Below, in pieces: positions 34,572 through 43,086 of a stretch of 64,000 bases of DNA. Numbering within the stretch: position 1 is the first letter of the stretch; every line of letters begins with the position of its first letter. The stretch is from assembly GCA_902571975.1 (NCBI GenBank), contig CACGED010000002.1:90129-154128 (forward strand), given 5' to 3'. The notes below the pieces were generated by a model, which ran no database searches, was not told the DNA's origin, and saw only the letters and a program-made list of their open reading frames with translations. The position numbers and the translations under genes are program-made. The stretch is from an uncultured Pelagibacteraceae bacterium (GTDB taxonomy: Bacteria > Pseudomonadota > Alphaproteobacteria > Pelagibacterales > Pelagibacteraceae).

Positions 34572-35738
34572 ATGATACTTGCAAAAAATTTAGAAAATTT
34601 AGGAACAGAGTCTGCATTCAGTGTATTAGCAGAAGCTAAAGCATTAGAAGCAAAAGGACACCCAATGATTCATTTGGGATTAGGTCAACCAGATTTTAAA
34701 ACACCAAAACATGTAGTTGAAGCTGCTAAAAAAGCTTTAGACGACGGTCATCATGGATATGTCATGTCTAATGGAATTCCAGAATGTAGAGAAGCAGTAA
34801 CAAGATGGATCAAAAAACGTTATAACGCAACTATAGATGCCGAAAGAATTTTGATTATGCCAGGCGGAAAGCCGACAATGAGTTATGCAATTCAATGTTT
34901 TGGCGAACCAGGAGCAGAAATAATTCATCCAACACCTGCTTTCCCTATTTATGAATCAATGATAAACTATACTGGTTCTACACCGGTGCCCTATGATCTT
35001 ACTGAAGATAAAGATCTTAAATTTGATCCGGATAAAATATTATCTTTGATTACTGATAAAACTAGATTGTTAATTTTAATTAATCCAAATAATCCTACGG
35101 GTAGTTTTGTCGAAAAATCAGTAATAGATTACTTTGCGAAAGAATTAGAAAAACATCCACATGTCACTATTTTAAGTGATGAAATTTATAGTAGACAAAT
35201 TTTTGACTATAAAGAAATGCCATCATTTTTTCATTACGAAGCATTAAAGGATAGATTAATTGTTTTAGAAGGTTGGAGTAAAGCTTATTCAATGACAGGT
35301 TGGAGATTAGGATGGAGTTATTGGCCTAAGGAAATGGTTGCGCATGTAAATAAATTGCTCATCAATAGTGTATCTTGCGTAAATGCAGCAGCACAATTTG
35401 CTGGTATAGCAGCATTAGATGGTCCAGATGATTCAATTAATGACATGTTAGATAAATTCACCTTAAGAAGAAATTTAATTCATAAAGGTTTGAATGATTT
35501 ACCTGGAATAGAATGTAGTCTGCCAGGTGGAGCTTTTTATGCTTTTCCAAATGTTAAAGGAACTGGAATGTCTGGTGCAGAATTTTGCAAAAAAGCGATG
35601 CATGAAGCAGGCGTAGCTATTGTACCAGGAACAGCTTTTGGTCAAACTTGCCAAGACTACGTAAGGTTTAGTTTTGCCGCATCTAGAGATAATATACAGC
35701 AGGCTTTAGAAAACATAGGCAAGATGCTTTCTAAATAG
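34572..35738 (+). CDS. Class I/II PLP-dependent aminotransferase
   Basis: 388 residues, fold type I. MIHLGLGQPDFKTPKHVVEA, GYVMSNGIPECREAVTRW, LLILINPNNPTGSFVEK, ILSDEIYSRQIFD and the PLP Lys237 in GWSKAYSMTGWRLGW are those of the aspartate aminotransferase superfamily (subgroup I-gamma). The C-terminal VRFSFAASRDNIQQALENI has the carboxylate-binding Arg. Amino donor and acceptor cannot be told. In this neighbourhood it may transaminate a 2-oxo acid such as glyoxylate or pyruvate produced by the oxidases next door. Own 66-base upstream gap. Confidence 0.9.
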   Translation: MILAKNLENLGTESAFSVLAEAKALEAKGHPMIHLGLGQPDFKTPKHVVEAAKKALDDGHHGYVMSNGIPECREAVTRWIKKRYNATIDAERILIMPGGKPTMSYAIQCFGEPGAEIIHPTPAFPIYESMINYTGSTPVPYDLTEDKDLKFDPDKILSLITDKTRLLILINPNNPTGSFVEKSVIDYFAKELEKHPHVTILSDEIYSRQIFDYKEMPSFFHYEALKDRLIVLEGWSKAYSMTGWRLGWSYWPKEMVAHVNKLLINSVSCVNAAAQFAGIAALDGPDDSINDMLDKFTLRRNLIHKGLNDLPGIECSLPGGAFYAFPNVKGTGMSGAEFCKKAMHEAGVAIVPGTAFGQTCQDYVRFSFAASRDNIQQALENIGKMLSK

Positions 35739-35775
35739 GCTGTATTTTTAACAAAAATTTTTGTAATATTTGATT

Positions 35776-37149
35776 ATGAATGAGACAGTTCAGACAGAAT
35801 TAAAAAAAATTTTTGATGGTAGATTTTCAACTTCAGAGTCTACTCGCTCAAACTATGCTAGAGGCGAAGACACATACGATCCAGTACTATCAAAAGCTGT
35901 AGTCTTTCCAGAAACTAACGAAGAAGTTTCTCAATTATTAAAATTATGTAATGAACACAAAATACCAGTCGTTCCTTTTGGTACTGGAACTTCTTTAGAA
36001 GGCCACGTTGTTGGAAATCAAAACGGAATAACAATTTCTTTAGAAAAAATGAATAAGGTCTTAAGTGTTAATGCGGAAGACTTTGATTGTAGAGTTCAAG
36101 CAAATGTTACAAGAAAACAATTAAATGAATATTTAAGAGAGGACGGAGTTTTCTTTCCAATAGATCCAGGTGCGGATGCCGCTCTTGGTGGAATGGCAGC
36201 AACGTCAGCTTCAGGAACAATGGCTGTTAAATATGGAACTATGAGAACTGTAATTTCAGGTCTGACAGTTGTTCTTCCAAATGGAGATATTATTAAAACA
36301 GGTGCTAGAACAAAAAAAACTTCAGCTGGATATAATCTAACAAATTTATTTATAGGTTCAGAGGGAACACTTGGAATAATTACTGAGGTACAATTAAGAT
36401 TATCACCAATACCTGAAAGCATAATGAGTGCGGTTTGTTATTTTCCAGATTTAGACTCTGCAGTAAAAGCTTCTCAAGAAGTTATTCAGTATGGTGTTCC
36501 AATTGCAAGAATTGAAATGCTTAATAAAGATCAAATGGAAATTAGTATTAAGTATTCTAAATTAGATAATATAAAAGCGTCACCTACTCTATTTTTTGAA
36601 TTTCATGGAAGCGAAGCATCAAATAATGAAAATATTGGAATTGTAGAAGAAATTTCAAAAAGTAATGGTGGAAGTGATTTTCAATGGGCATCTTCTCCTG
36701 AAGAGCAAAAAAAATTATGGAAAGCACGACATGACGTTTACTATTCTGTAAAAGCTTTGGGACATGACATGAAAGTTTATTCAACAGATGTTTGTGTACC
36801 AATCTCTAGATTAGTTGAGTGTATTTCTTGGGCAGAAAAAGAAGTGCAAAAGTTGGGGCTGACCGCTCCAATGGTAGGCCATGTTGGTGATGGAAATTTT
36901 CATTCTATAGTTCTTTATGATCCAGATGATGAAGATAAACAAAAAAGAATAAGACAATATAGTGATGATTTAATTAATAAAGCACTTGAGCTTGAAGGTA
37001 CTATAACTGGAGAACATGGTATAGGACTTCAAAAAAAACATTACTTACTTAGAGAACATCCAGATAATGTACCCGTTATGAAATCTATTAAACGATCAAT
37101 AGATGTAAATAATATAATGAATCCTGGTAAAATTTTTGATTTAAATTAA
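35776..37149 (+). CDS. FAD-linked 2-hydroxyacid dehydrogenase (GlcD / D-lactate dehydrogenase type)
   Basis: 457 residues from the ATG at 35776; a TTG two codons upstream is less likely. The PCMH-type FAD domain shows PVVPFGTGTSLEGHV and GGMAATSASGTMAVKYGTM. The C-terminal cap shows VGHVGDGNFHSIVLYDP and EGTITGEHGIGLQKK. It oxidises D-lactate, glycolate or D-2-hydroxyglutarate, passing electrons to quinone or a cytochrome. GlcE and GlcF partners are absent here, so a stand-alone D-lactate dehydrogenase-like role is more likely than glycolate oxidase, but this is inference. Confidence 0.88.
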   Translation: MNETVQTELKKIFDGRFSTSESTRSNYARGEDTYDPVLSKAVVFPETNEEVSQLLKLCNEHKIPVVPFGTGTSLEGHVVGNQNGITISLEKMNKVLSVNAEDFDCRVQANVTRKQLNEYLREDGVFFPIDPGADAALGGMAATSASGTMAVKYGTMRTVISGLTVVLPNGDIIKTGARTKKTSAGYNLTNLFIGSEGTLGIITEVQLRLSPIPESIMSAVCYFPDLDSAVKASQEVIQYGVPIARIEMLNKDQMEISIKYSKLDNIKASPTLFFEFHGSEASNNENIGIVEEISKSNGGSDFQWASSPEEQKKLWKARHDVYYSVKALGHDMKVYSTDVCVPISRLVECISWAEKEVQKLGLTAPMVGHVGDGNFHSIVLYDPDDEDKQKRIRQYSDDLINKALELEGTITGEHGIGLQKKHYLLREHPDNVPVMKSIKRSIDVNNIMNPGKIFDLN

Positions 37150-37158
37150 TCTATTTTA

Positions 37159-38112
37159 ATGAAAAAAATATTGGTCACCAGAAGATTGTTAAGATCTTGT
37201 GAGGATAAAGCAAAAGAAATCTTTGATGCAAATTTAAATCTTAACGATGAACTATATTCACAAAAAAAATTAATTGAAATGAGTGAAGGATGTGATGGAA
37301 TACTTTCAGCTTTAACTGACAAGCTTGATGCTGAAACAATTAATCAATTACCAGACTCAGTCAAAATACTTTCGAATTTTGCAGTTGGATTTGGAAATAT
37401 AGATTTAGAAGCTGCAAAAAAAAGAGGTATAGCAGTAACCAATACTCCAGACGTTCTAACTGATGCAACAGCAGAAATAGGAGTTCTTTTAATTCTTGGT
37501 GCTTGCAGAAGAGCTTCTGAGGGAATTGAAAGAGCTAGAGAAGGTGGATGGGTTTGGTCAGCAGATTTATTAATTGGAAAACAACTAACAGGTACGAGAT
37601 TAGGTATTTTAGGAATGGGAAGAATTGGACAAAAAATTGCAAAAGTTGCTAAATCTCTTGGAATGATAATTCATTATCATAACAGATCAAAATTAAGTGA
37701 AGATAAAGAGCAAGGTGCAATTTACCATGATAATTTAAAAGATCTTTTATCTGTATCAGATGTCTTATCTGTTTGTTGTCCAGCATCAAAAGAGACAATT
37801 GATATGATTAATAAAGATACAATCGAATATTTACCAAAGGGTGCAGTTGTTACGAATGTAGCAAGAGGAGATATAATTGAAGATGAGGCAATGGTTGACG
37901 CCCTGGATAGAAGAAAAGTTTATGCAGTTGGGTTAGATGTTTATAAAAATGAGCCAAATCTAAATAAAGGTTATTACAAACATAAAAGTGCATTTATACT
38001 TCCTCATTTAGGCAGTGCTACAAAGGAAACTAGGACAGCCATGGCTAATTTAGCTATAGATAATCTTGATGAGTACTTCAAAACAGGAAACTGTAAAAAT
38101 AAAGTCAATTAA
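37159..38112 (+). CDS. D-isomer 2-hydroxyacid dehydrogenase (glyoxylate reductase type)
   Basis: 317 residues. NAD(P) Rossmann motif RLGILGMGRIGQKIAKVAK, substrate loop NFAVGFGNIDLEAAKKRGIA, and catalytic Arg in TNVARGDIIEDEAM, Glu in VYKNEP and His in LPHLGSATKETR. It belongs to the GyaR/glyoxylate-hydroxypyruvate reductase group. It would reduce glyoxylate to glycolate, the reverse of the oxidases upstream, and so balance the pool. It starts 9 bases after the GlcD-like gene, so the two are co-transcribed. Confidence 0.92.
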   Translation: MKKILVTRRLLRSCEDKAKEIFDANLNLNDELYSQKKLIEMSEGCDGILSALTDKLDAETINQLPDSVKILSNFAVGFGNIDLEAAKKRGIAVTNTPDVLTDATAEIGVLLILGACRRASEGIERAREGGWVWSADLLIGKQLTGTRLGILGMGRIGQKIAKVAKSLGMIIHYHNRSKLSEDKEQGAIYHDNLKDLLSVSDVLSVCCPASKETIDMINKDTIEYLPKGAVVTNVARGDIIEDEAMVDALDRRKVYAVGLDVYKNEPNLNKGYYKHKSAFILPHLGSATKETRTAMANLAIDNLDEYFKTGNCKNKVN

Positions 38113-38178
38113 CAATCTCAAGTTGTATTAAGTCTTTTTATCCTCATTTTTAATAATGACTCTAAGTTACATTTGTGT

Positions 38179-38196
38179 TTAATTGTCGACAGTTAA
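38179..38196 (+). promoter_or_regulatory. Operator-like palindrome upstream of the TRAP operon
   Basis: TTAATTGTCGACAGTTAA is an inverted repeat with eight of nine pairs matched around a perfect TGTCGACA core. It sits about 20 bases before the start of the solute-binding protein, where a repressor would block transcription. It resembles the short GT...AC half-sites used by GntR-type regulators. No regulator gene is in the window. Confidence 0.4.
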
Positions 38197-38204
38197 TTAA
38201 CTAT

Positions 38205-38211
38205 AGAGGAG
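38205..38211 (+). promoter_or_regulatory. Strong Shine-Dalgarno for the TRAP solute-binding protein
   Basis: AGAGGAG ends 6 bases before the ATG at 38218. It is one of the few strong sites in the window, as expected for a very abundant periplasmic protein. Confidence 0.75.
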
Positions 38212-38217
38212 AAATAA

Positions 38218-39348
38218 ATGATTAAAGACAAAAAGTTGAAAGGTAAAAAATTACCTTCAAGACGTAAGTTCTTTAAAGCTGCTGCTGCAACAGGTGTTGC
38301 TGCTGTAGCTGCATCATCTTTAGCTGCTCCAGCTGTTGCTGCTGAAAGAATAGAAGCATCAATGGTTGCTACTTGGGGAAGAGATTTTCCAGGTCTAGGA
38401 ACAGGAGCTCAAAGATTTGCACAAAGAATTGCAGATATAAGTGATGGTAGAATTCAAGTTACTTACTATGCAGCAAATGAAAGAGTTAAAGCATTTGATT
38501 CTTTTGACGAAGTTGCATCTGGTAACTCACAAATGTACCATGCTGCTGACTACTACTGGGTTAAAAAAGATCCAGCTTGGGGTTACTTTACAGCAGTACC
38601 ATTTGGTTTTACTTACACTGAAATGAATGCATGGATTAGATTTGCAGGTGGTCAACAGTTATGGGATGAACTAGCTGACAAATTTGGTCTTAAAAACTTT
38701 ATGTGTGGAAGCACAGGAGTTCAAATGGGTGGATGGTTTAACAAAAAGATTAGAAGCCCTAATGACTTCAAAGGTTTAAAAATGCGTATGCCTGGTTTAG
38801 GTGGACAAGTAATTGGTAAACTTGGAGGATCTCCAGTTTCATTACCTGGTGGACAAATCTATGAAAACCTTGTGTCTGGTGCAATTGATGCAACAGAATG
38901 GGTAGGTCCATGGAATGATGAAGCTATGAAATTCCAAGAAGCTGCTAAATATTACTACTATCCTGGTATGCACGAACCTGGATCAATGTTAGCATGTGGA
39001 ACAAATAAATCTTGGTTCACAAGCTTAAACAAATCAGATCAATTATTGATTGAAGCTGCTGCATCAATGGAAAACGACGTTATGATGTCAGAATACAATG
39101 CTAAAAACGGTGCTGCTTTAGCAAGATTGATCAATGATCATGGTGTTAAACTAGAGAAGTTTAGCGACAAGGTTTATGATGGCTTTGCTGGTGCTGCTAA
39201 TGAAGTGTTTGAAGAAACAAGAGCTAGCAGTGGTCTTGCTGAAAGAGTTCACACGAGCTTCTTAAAAGCAAGAAAAGACATTGGATCTTGGACTAACTTG
39301 TCTGATTCACCTTACATTTCGCAAAGAAACAGAGCTTTAGGAATGTAA
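38218..39348 (+). CDS. TRAP transporter solute-binding protein, Tat-exported (TakP-like)
   Basis: 376 residues. A Tat signal SRRKFFKAAAATG (Ser14-Arg-Arg) precedes an Ala-rich h-region with cleavage near residue 42 (AVAA-ER). The mature protein is of the DctP family: WGRDFPGLGTGAQRFAQRI, KMRMPGLGGQVIGKLGGSPV with the conserved Arg, and GAIDATEWVGPWNDEAM with Glu227-Trp228. In the 2-oxo acid binder TakP the corresponding Glu-Trp contacts Na+ and carboxylate. Likely ligands are therefore 2-oxo or 2-hydroxy acids such as pyruvate, glycolate or lactate. Strong ribosome-binding site and a terminator immediately after suggest much higher expression than the permease genes. Confidence 0.93.
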   Translation: MIKDKKLKGKKLPSRRKFFKAAAATGVAAVAASSLAAPAVAAERIEASMVATWGRDFPGLGTGAQRFAQRIADISDGRIQVTYYAANERVKAFDSFDEVASGNSQMYHAADYYWVKKDPAWGYFTAVPFGFTYTEMNAWIRFAGGQQLWDELADKFGLKNFMCGSTGVQMGGWFNKKIRSPNDFKGLKMRMPGLGGQVIGKLGGSPVSLPGGQIYENLVSGAIDATEWVGPWNDEAMKFQEAAKYYYYPGMHEPGSMLACGTNKSWFTSLNKSDQLLIEAAASMENDVMMSEYNAKNGAALARLINDHGVKLEKFSDKVYDGFAGAANEVFEETRASSGLAERVHTSFLKARKDIGSWTNLSDSPYISQRNRALGM

Positions 39349-39370
39349 TTGAGCTTAATTTAATAATTAA

Positions 39371-39398
39371 AAGGGCCCTCATTTGGGCCCTTTTTTTT
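39371..39398 (+). terminator. Intrinsic terminator after the TRAP binding-protein gene
   Basis: AAGGGCCC and GGGCCCTT pair over the loop TCATTT, followed by eight T (39391-39398). It is the most canonical terminator in the window. Placed between the binding protein and the permease genes, it would let most transcripts stop after the binding protein, giving excess binding protein over permease. Confidence 0.9.
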
Positions 39399-39439
39399 AT
39401 TCTAAAATTAAGTATTACTTTTAAAAAATTAAAAATCAT

Positions 39440-40435
39440 ATGAGTTCAGAAAACAATAAATTATCAACTTATTTGAGGATCCTAAGCTACTCAGTTTTAG
39501 CATTTACTCTAGCATTTTTAATTAATAACTTATTTACAGTTTGGGGCGGCTGGCCAGGTATTAAAAAAGTTTTTTCTCATTATGAGTTGTTTGGTTATAA
39601 GCAAAAGTCTTTAGAGTCTTCCGATTTAACTTATGGTTATATTCAAATTTTAATATACGTAGTTTGTATTCTTTCAGTTATTTTTTATGTTTTTAAAACA
39701 TACACCCAAACTTTAGTTGATGATTCAGAAATATTAACAAAATTTTCAGCATACTTAATCAGAGGATCTTTTTGGGCAGTATTTTTAGTCGGTATAGCTG
39801 ATTTTATAATTTCATTTATGGTTGTTGAGAGATTGTGGGAAGCTATATTTAGTCCTGAGGTTAAAGCTTTCATGGTAAAAGCACCAGAAAGAATAACATA
39901 CATACATTTTCCAATAATATTAGTTTCATTTATAATAGGTTACTTTACAAAATCTGTTGGTTTTATATGGCTTGCAGTATTGGTAGTTTTAAGTGAATTT
40001 GTAATTGTTTTATCTAGATTTGTTTTCTCTTATGAACAAGCTTTTCAAGGAGATCTAGTGAGATTCTGGTATGCTGCTTTATATTTATTTGCAAGCGCCT
40101 ATGCTTTAATTCATGAAGGCCATGTAAGAGTTGACGTATTATATTCTTCTTTTAGTGAGAAAAAAAAGGCTTGGACTAATGTACTTGGATCATCATTATT
40201 AGGTGTCCCTCTTTGTTTGATAGTTTTGTTTTTAGGATTAAACGGCAAAGCAAGTATTATTAATGGACCAGTTGTTGCTTTTGAAGTTACTCAGCAAGGT
40301 TCTAATGGACTATATCTACTATATTTAATGGCAGTATATTTAGCAGTCTTTGCTGTAACAATGTTATTGCAATTTACTAGTTATTTTATGTCTAGTAGCC
40401 ACAAACTTATTCAAAATAAAGTCGAGAGCAAATAA
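39440..40435 (+). CDS. TRAP transporter small permease (DctQ), enlarged
   Basis: 331 residues, against about 160-220 for most DctQ proteins. The usual four-helix DctQ domain is at the C-terminal end (from ~190): FWYAALYLFASAYALIHEGHVRVDVLYSSF has the conserved E-x-HVRVD (quoted in two parts: ALYLFASAYALIHEG, HVRVDVLYSSF). The N-terminal ~180 residues add about four more hydrophobic helices (SYSVLAFTLAFLINNLF, ILIYVVCILSVIFYVF and others). Last base shared with the dctM start. Together they form the membrane part of the Na+-driven importer fed by the binding protein. Confidence 0.85.
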   Translation: MSSENNKLSTYLRILSYSVLAFTLAFLINNLFTVWGGWPGIKKVFSHYELFGYKQKSLESSDLTYGYIQILIYVVCILSVIFYVFKTYTQTLVDDSEILTKFSAYLIRGSFWAVFLVGIADFIISFMVVERLWEAIFSPEVKAFMVKAPERITYIHFPIILVSFIIGYFTKSVGFIWLAVLVVLSEFVIVLSRFVFSYEQAFQGDLVRFWYAALYLFASAYALIHEGHVRVDVLYSSFSEKKKAWTNVLGSSLLGVPLCLIVLFLGLNGKASIINGPVVAFEVTQQGSNGLYLLYLMAVYLAVFAVTMLLQFTSYFMSSSHKLIQNKVESK

Positions 40436-43086
40436 TGGAATTATTATTTTTAGCTGTTTTAGTTTTAATTATGATTGTAGCACTTGCTTCAGGTTATCCT
40501 GTTGCTTTCGCTCTTCCTGGTTCAGCAATAATTTCAATTGGTTTAGCAGCTTTTTTTGGTGCAATATTCGAAGGAGATTCAAGTGCTTATTTCACAGTTG
40601 ATGGACCTATAGAATGGTTAGTCGCTGGAATTACAAATTTTAGGAGTAACTATTGGGATGTTGAAACAGACACTTTAATTGCAATTCCTTTGTTTATTTT
40701 CATGGGAATAATGCTCCAGAAATCTAAAATAGCTGAGGACTTACTAATTACTATGGGCCAACTATTTGGTCCTATTCCTGGTGGACTTGGTATATCGGTA
40801 ATTTTTGTAGGAGCCTTACTTGCTGCAACTACAGGAATAGTTGGTGCTACTGTTATCGCAATGGGATTAATTTCATTACCAACAATGTTAAATAATAATT
40901 ATGATCGTAAACTTGCGAGTGGTATTGTTTGTTCATCTGGAACTCTTGGACAGATAATTCCCCCTTCAATTGTTTTAATTATTATTGCTGACCAATTAGC
41001 TAGTGCCTCAGATGTTGCTAATAATATTAGACAAAATGATTATAAAGCAATCACTGGTGAATTTAATATGCCTGGTGAGTTCAGAGTTGGATCATCTAGT
41101 GCTGGAGATATGTTCTTGGGCGCTTTGTTGCCAGGACTAGTTCTAGTAGCATTGTACATGACATATGTATTCTTTTATGCAAGAATTAAAAAAGGTGTAG
41201 CACCTCCTGTTCCATTTAAAGGAACTTTCGATTTTAAATTTTGGATGAGAGTTATTGTTATTATAATTCCTCCTCTTGCACTTATATTTGCAGTGTTAGG
41301 ATCGATATTAATGGGTATAGCAACTGTAAACCAAGCTGGTTCTATTGGAGCTATTGGTGCAACTTTAATGGCTGGGTATAGGTTGTTTGAAGGTAAGAAA
41401 AGTGCATTTTATCCTTTAATACTAATTATAGGATCAATAATACCTATTACTTTTCTGGCTTCAACTTATGAACTCAATGTAAAAAATTTAGAGGAGAGAG
41501 ATTTGGGTGCAATCTACATTACAGCATTTTTTGTAATTATACTTGTTTATGGAATAGCATGGAGTTTCTGGAGAAGTTATAAAACAGATAATGTACTAAA
41601 AGAAGTCGTTACAGAAACGTGTATTACTACTTCAATGGTTTTTATAATTCTATTAGGTGCTGCAATGCTTACATCAGGATTTAGAGCATTTGGTGGAGAA
41701 GAATTGGTTAGAGATTTTCTTCAAGATCTACCCGGAGGTTTCTGGACTCAGTTTATTGTAGTTATGGTTGTAATTTTTCTTCTAGGTTTCTTTTTAGACT
41801 TTATAGAAATAGCTGTTGTTGTAGTTCCAATTATTGCACCAATACTACTTGCTGAAACAGGAGCGAATGTTACAGCAGTATGGCTAGGAGTAATGATAGG
41901 TGTAAATCTACAGACATCATTCTTAACTCCTCCATTTGGGTTTGCTTTGTTTTATCTAAAAGGAGTAGCTCCAAAAATAATTCAGACATTGGACATCTGG
42001 AAAGGTGTTGTGCCTTTTATAGCTCTACAGCTAATTGGCCTTGGTATTGTTGGTTTTTATCCAAGTCTTGTAAATTATCTGCCTAACAGAGTTTATTTAA
42101 CCTCAAATGTTGCCCCACCTCCAATGAACCCTAAACTTCAATATTGTTTGCAAGAGTACAAATTTGCAAACTTTGAAACTAATGGAGATCAAATTAAAAC
42201 TAGTATTAATGAATTTGATGATATTATTTTAGCAAATTTACCCGCAGACAAGTTAAGTTATTTCCAACGTCATGTTGATAATTCTAAATATTCTTTTGAA
42301 CTAGTAGATGAAGTTAAGAGCGCTCAATCAATCTATGATGATTATGCGGTTGATTATAGAGACTTACATTTTAAAACAAGAAAAAAACAAAAGAAAATAA
42401 TAAAATTAAATAAAAAGATAGACAAGTTTAAAGCTGAAATAAGAAATCTTGATGATGAGGATGTATCAGATAAAAATAAAATTTTGCAAAAAATTGAAAA
42501 TGTTAAGCTAGAGATAGAAGAAATCAAAAATACAATACCTCAAGAGTGGAAATCTAAAAATGATGAATTTAACAAAATTAACAAAGCAAAGAATTTAGCT
42601 GTCAAAAAATATAAAAAGACTGTGGATAATGCATATGAAGATTTATTATTAATTAAAGAATTTATAAATGATGGAGAAAAATTTGAAGAATTAAGTCAAG
42701 ATATGAAACTTCTTAAATCGAAAATAGATAATAGAGGTTATATTGATGCAATAGAATTTATTGATAATATTTTTGAGAAAGTTGGAGAAATTTCAGGATC
42801 TGATGAATTTGCTGATAAACTCGATTATTTAATTACTCTTATGGATGAAGATGAAGTTGATTTTGAAAAACTTCAAAGTTCAGCAAACGATACTTATGTT
42901 TTATTCCAGCAAGAGATAGATTGGAGAAAAAATTTCAAGAAAAGCTATATAGATAAAATCAATGCTCATGATAAAGTTATTAGTGAAACTATTGGATTAC
43001 GTCTTCAATCAAAACTTACAAAAGAGCAAGCTATTTATGTCTCAAGATGTAATTCAATACATAGAGACATTTCTCTAAATTTTTAG
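40435..43086 (+). CDS. TRAP transporter large permease (DctM) with long C-terminal coiled-coil extension
   Basis: 883 residues; typical DctM proteins have about 430-600. The membrane domain (1 to ~560) has SGYPVAFALPGSAIISIGL, TLIAIPLFIFMGIMLQKS, GATVIAMGLISLPTML, GTLGQIIPPSIVLIIIADQL and LQTSFLTPPFGFALFYLKG. From about residue 568 a soluble extension of roughly 315 residues follows. It is Lys/Glu/Asp-rich with heptad-like stretches (KKQKKIIKLNKKIDKFKAEI, ENVKLEIEEIKN) and ends NSIHRDISLNF. The same frame and base composition run through, so it is a real fusion and not a frameshift. The extension's role is unknown. It converges on panE with no gap. Confidence 0.9.
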   Translation: MELLFLAVLVLIMIVALASGYPVAFALPGSAIISIGLAAFFGAIFEGDSSAYFTVDGPIEWLVAGITNFRSNYWDVETDTLIAIPLFIFMGIMLQKSKIAEDLLITMGQLFGPIPGGLGISVIFVGALLAATTGIVGATVIAMGLISLPTMLNNNYDRKLASGIVCSSGTLGQIIPPSIVLIIIADQLASASDVANNIRQNDYKAITGEFNMPGEFRVGSSSAGDMFLGALLPGLVLVALYMTYVFFYARIKKGVAPPVPFKGTFDFKFWMRVIVIIIPPLALIFAVLGSILMGIATVNQAGSIGAIGATLMAGYRLFEGKKSAFYPLILIIGSIIPITFLASTYELNVKNLEERDLGAIYITAFFVIILVYGIAWSFWRSYKTDNVLKEVVTETCITTSMVFIILLGAAMLTSGFRAFGGEELVRDFLQDLPGGFWTQFIVVMVVIFLLGFFLDFIEIAVVVVPIIAPILLAETGANVTAVWLGVMIGVNLQTSFLTPPFGFALFYLKGVAPKIIQTLDIWKGVVPFIALQLIGLGIVGFYPSLVNYLPNRVYLTSNVAPPPMNPKLQYCLQEYKFANFETNGDQIKTSINEFDDIILANLPADKLSYFQRHVDNSKYSFELVDEVKSAQSIYDDYAVDYRDLHFKTRKKQKKIIKLNKKIDKFKAEIRNLDDEDVSDKNKILQKIENVKLEIEEIKNTIPQEWKSKNDEFNKINKAKNLAVKKYKKTVDNAYEDLLLIKEFINDGEKFEELSQDMKLLKSKIDNRGYIDAIEFIDNIFEKVGEISGSDEFADKLDYLITLMDEDEVDFEKLQSSANDTYVLFQQEIDWRKNFKKSYIDKINAHDKVISETIGLRLQSKLTKEQAIYVSRCNSIHRDISLNF

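Noticed and set aside
40435..43086. Frameshift or assembly fusion of dctM with a separate gene
   Set aside because: The frame is continuous, with no internal start preceded by a ribosome site at the junction, and base composition stays uniform.
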